DNA from: JBDSLU01 sp039916225
Lineage (GTDB): Bacteria > Acidobacteriota > Vicinamibacteria > Vicinamibacterales > Vicinamibacteraceae
Direction of reading: 5' to 3'
Length of the DNA stretch: 7,522 nucleotides
Assembly (NCBI GenBank): GCA_039916225.1
Contig: JBDSLU010000005.1
Span: 1-7,522, forward strand
In this document: in pieces, positions 5,624-7,522 of the stretch
Layout of the letters: every line of letters begins with the position of its first letter
How positions within the stretch are numbered: position 1 is the stretch's first letter
Program-made: the position numbers and the translations under genes
Notes under the pieces: model-generated
What the model was told of the DNA's origin: nothing
Seen by the model: the letters and a program-made list of their open reading frames with translations, nothing else
The model's database searches: none

Positions 5624-7522
5624 TCAGCGGCCGAGCGCCGCGTCCATCAACGCCTCGGCGGATGCCGGCCCGGTCGACATCGTCACCGACGCCGGCAGCG
5701 GCAGCCACGGCGCCACCGGCGAGGCGGGCGCGCCGGCGATCGTCGTGCGACCGCTGGTCGCCAGCGACGCCAGGCCACGGACGCCGCCGTACTTCACCGC
5801 CCCAGGCAGCAGCGCCTCGCTGGTCGTCTCGCGCACCTGATCGAAGTCGAAGCCGCCGAGATCGACCGCGGTCTGGGTGACAGCGTCACCGGCGAGCGCC
5901 CGCGCCGCGAGGGCCCAGACGCCGGCCTGGCCGCGGCCCGCGATCGCGACGTCGCGGCCACCGAGCTGCCGCGCGAACTGGATCGTCGTCAGCACGTCGG
6001 CGACCCGCTCGGCGAACACGGTGCGGTTGTAGCCGGTCTGGTAGCCGAAGTAGGTCTCCTCGTTCTTGATCGTGATCCGGCCGGCGAGTGTGCCCGACTC
6101 GCCGGTCAGGAACACGTCGGGCACCAGCACCGCCGCGCCACCGGCGAGCAGACGCTTCACCTCCGGCGACGGTGTCTTGCCGTCGGCCTCGAATGCCGCC
6201 TGCTTGCCGCGCTCGTGCAGCCACACCACCACCGGGCCGGCCTTCCAGCCGGACGGCACGATGCCGATGGTCGGGACCCGCGCGAGGCCTCCGTCGCGCA
6301 CCAGCACGCTCTGGTGCACCGAGAACCCGTCGGCGGTGAGCGAACGGAAGCTGCCCTTCCCGGCATCGACCTTCGCTGGCAGTCGATCGGCGATCGCCGT
6401 CTCGACGCCGCCGCGGACGAAGGCGGCGAGTTGCAGCGGCTGCGCGGTCATCGCCCGGAACTGCCGATCGGACGACTCGCGCATCGCCTTCCGCACGCCG
6501 GCCGCGTCACGCTCGCTCGCCGGTCGCGGATGCGCCGCGTCGAACACGTGCAGCTCCGCGGGCGGCACCGGCACGAACGGCCGTTCGCGGATCGGCTCGG
6601 GCAGGCCGAGCGCGAACGCCTTGTTGAAGAACGCGTAGGCGTATTCGCGGCTCACCTGGTTGTCGTTGTGCGGGAACTCGAACTTCTGCCCGGCAATGGC
6701 CTCGGGCGCGCCCATCAGTGCGTAGATGGCCCTCAGCTCGGGCAGCCCCTTGGTCATGAAGTCAGTCGTCCAGTCGTTGGCGGCGACGGCGGCGAGCGGG
6801 CGCGGCGCGGTCAGCGCGGTCAGCTCGATGTTGTTGGTGCCGATCCGCAGCAGGCCGGCGTTCTCGCAAATGCAGCCGCCCTGCATGTTGCCGGACACCA
6901 TCACCGCCGGCAGCGAGGCCGCCATGCGCTCGTCGATGGCCGACAGCAGCAGGCTCTGCGTGCCGCCGCCGCTGGCGCCGTTGATGCCGATGCGGGCCGG
7001 GTCGACGTCGGGGAGCGTCAGCAGGAAGTCGACCGCGCGCACCGCGTTCCACATCGACAAGCCGAGGAAACTCTGGAGGCGCAGCTCGGCATCGGCGTCG
7101 GTGAACCCGGCGCGGTGCTCGATGGCGGTGCTGTCGGCATAGCCGACCATGTCCCAGGCGAAGGCGATGACGCCCATCCGCGCCAGCATCGCCGGCCGCG
7201 CCTGCAGCGCGTAGCGCGCGCTCTCGATGCGCGTCTCACCGCCCGACGCCAGGTCCTTCTTCGCGTCGTCGAGCGAGCGCTCCTGATGCCGGCCGCCGGG
7301 CCAATGTCCGTGCGGCGCCAGCACCGCCGGCAGGCGACCGGTGCGTCCGGTCGGCCGATAGAGGCTGCCGGTGACCCAGTGGCCGGGCACGCTCTCGAAG
7401 GCGACGTGCTCGATCGTGTAGCCGTCGCGGACGATGCGCCCGCGCACCGTCGCGTTCAGCGGCGTCCGCTCCGGCCACGGCCACAGGCCGAGCGCGACGC
7501 GGACCTGGCGGCGCAGCACGTC
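5624..7522 (-). CDS. Acetyl-xylan-esterase-like alpha/beta hydrolase, 5' end outside window
   Basis: The reading frame stays open to the right edge, so the N-terminus, and any signal peptide, is missing; the GTG at 7519 is not a credible start. Residues are counted from that codon (631 visible). The first hydrolase domain (about 40-305) has the oxyanion-region HGHWPGG (70-76), the nucleophile S183 in G-A-S-G-G-G, a likely acid D249 in AANDWT and a likely base H284 in FPHND. A Cys-containing GGCICEN segment (214-220) follows the nucleophile strand. This layout resembles large esterases annotated as acetyl xylan esterases, which remove acetyl groups from plant polysaccharides. A second hydrolase-like region (about 415-600) has a WLHERG strand-loop, but its nucleophile elbow reads G528-R-G-Q-A-G, without Ser, so it is probably inactive. 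The stop codon abuts the palindromic element. The substrate is inferred by resemblance only. Confidence 0.82.
   Translation of the reverse strand, partial: DVLRRQVRVALGLWPWPERTPLNATVRGRIVRDGYTIEHVAFESVPGHWVTGSLYRPTGRTGRLPAVLAPHGHWPGGRHQERSLDDAKKDLASGGETRIESARYALQARPAMLARMGVIAFAWDMVGYADSTAIEHRAGFTDADAELRLQSFLGLSMWNAVRAVDFLLTLPDVDPARIGINGASGGGTQSLLLSAIDERMAASLPAVMVSGNMQGGCICENAGLLRIGTNNIELTALTAPRPLAAVAANDWTTDFMTKGLPELRAIYALMGAPEAIAGQKFEFPHNDNQVSREYAYAFFNKAFALGLPEPIRERPFVPVPPAELHVFDAAHPRPASERDAAGVRKAMRESSDRQFRAMTAQPLQLAAFVRGGVETAIADRLPAKVDAGKGSFRSLTADGFSVHQSVLVRDGGLARVPTIGIVPSGWKAGPVVVWLHERGKQAAFEADGKTPSPEVKRLLAGGAAVLVPDVFLTGESGTLAGRITIKNEETYFGYQTGYNRTVFAERVADVLTTIQFARQLGGRDVAIAGRGQAGVWALAARALAGDAVTQTAVDLGGFDFDQVRETTSEALLPGAVKYGGVRGLASLATSGRTTIAGAPASPVAPWLPLPASVTMSTGPASAEALMDAALGR

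Noticed and set aside
5533..5880. A small plus-strand frame starting inside the palindromic element
   Set aside because: Half of it lies in the hairpin and the rest is antisense to the hydrolase; it has no ribosome binding site and an Arg/Ala/Pro-rich composition.

Overview
The window is strongly GC-rich with G/C-biased third codon positions. It holds six protein genes, the last cut by the right edge. A secreted PD40 (TolB-like) propeller protein, an acetyl-xylan-esterase-type hydrolase and an exported dienelactone hydrolase-like protein together suggest a free-living, saprophytic Gram-negative bacterium. Acidobacteriota (Vicinamibacteria-like) fits best, but this is inferred from gene style only; no marker gene here settles it.

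Left part: a minus-strand gene (109-1191) encodes an exported six-bladed PD40 propeller. It diverges across 51 bp from a plus-strand cluster: a classical short-chain dehydrogenase (1243-2055), overlapping by ATGA a class II tRNA nucleotidyltransferase with an HD domain (cca, 2052-3443), then after 25 bp an exported outer-membrane beta-barrel protein (3469-4260). The barrel gene has a TATACT box just upstream and no Shine-Dalgarno sequence, so it may have its own nearly leaderless transcript.

Middle: a 132-bp convergent gap (4261-4392) contains a perfect 11-bp stem with a 4-nt loop, probably a shared terminator without a U-tract. Facing it on the minus strand is a secreted dienelactone hydrolase family protein (4393-5400) with an intact Cys-Asp-His triad and an Ala-Gln-Pro repeat linker.

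Right part: between that gene and the next minus-strand gene lies the most unusual non-coding feature, a ~169-bp long imperfect hairpin (5455-5623) with near-perfect terminal inverted repeats. Its outer end touches the stop codon of the next gene. It looks like a MITE-like or other dispersed palindromic element. The last gene (5624-7522, 5' end outside the window) is a large alpha/beta hydrolase with one apparently active domain and a second hydrolase-like domain that lacks the nucleophile serine.

The genes do not form one obvious pathway. Three are predicted to be exported (PD40, barrel, DLH). The two hydrolases may share a degradative role. SDR and cca are linked by translational overlap rather than by an evident common function. 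I found no CRISPR array, rRNA, tRNA or transposase gene.
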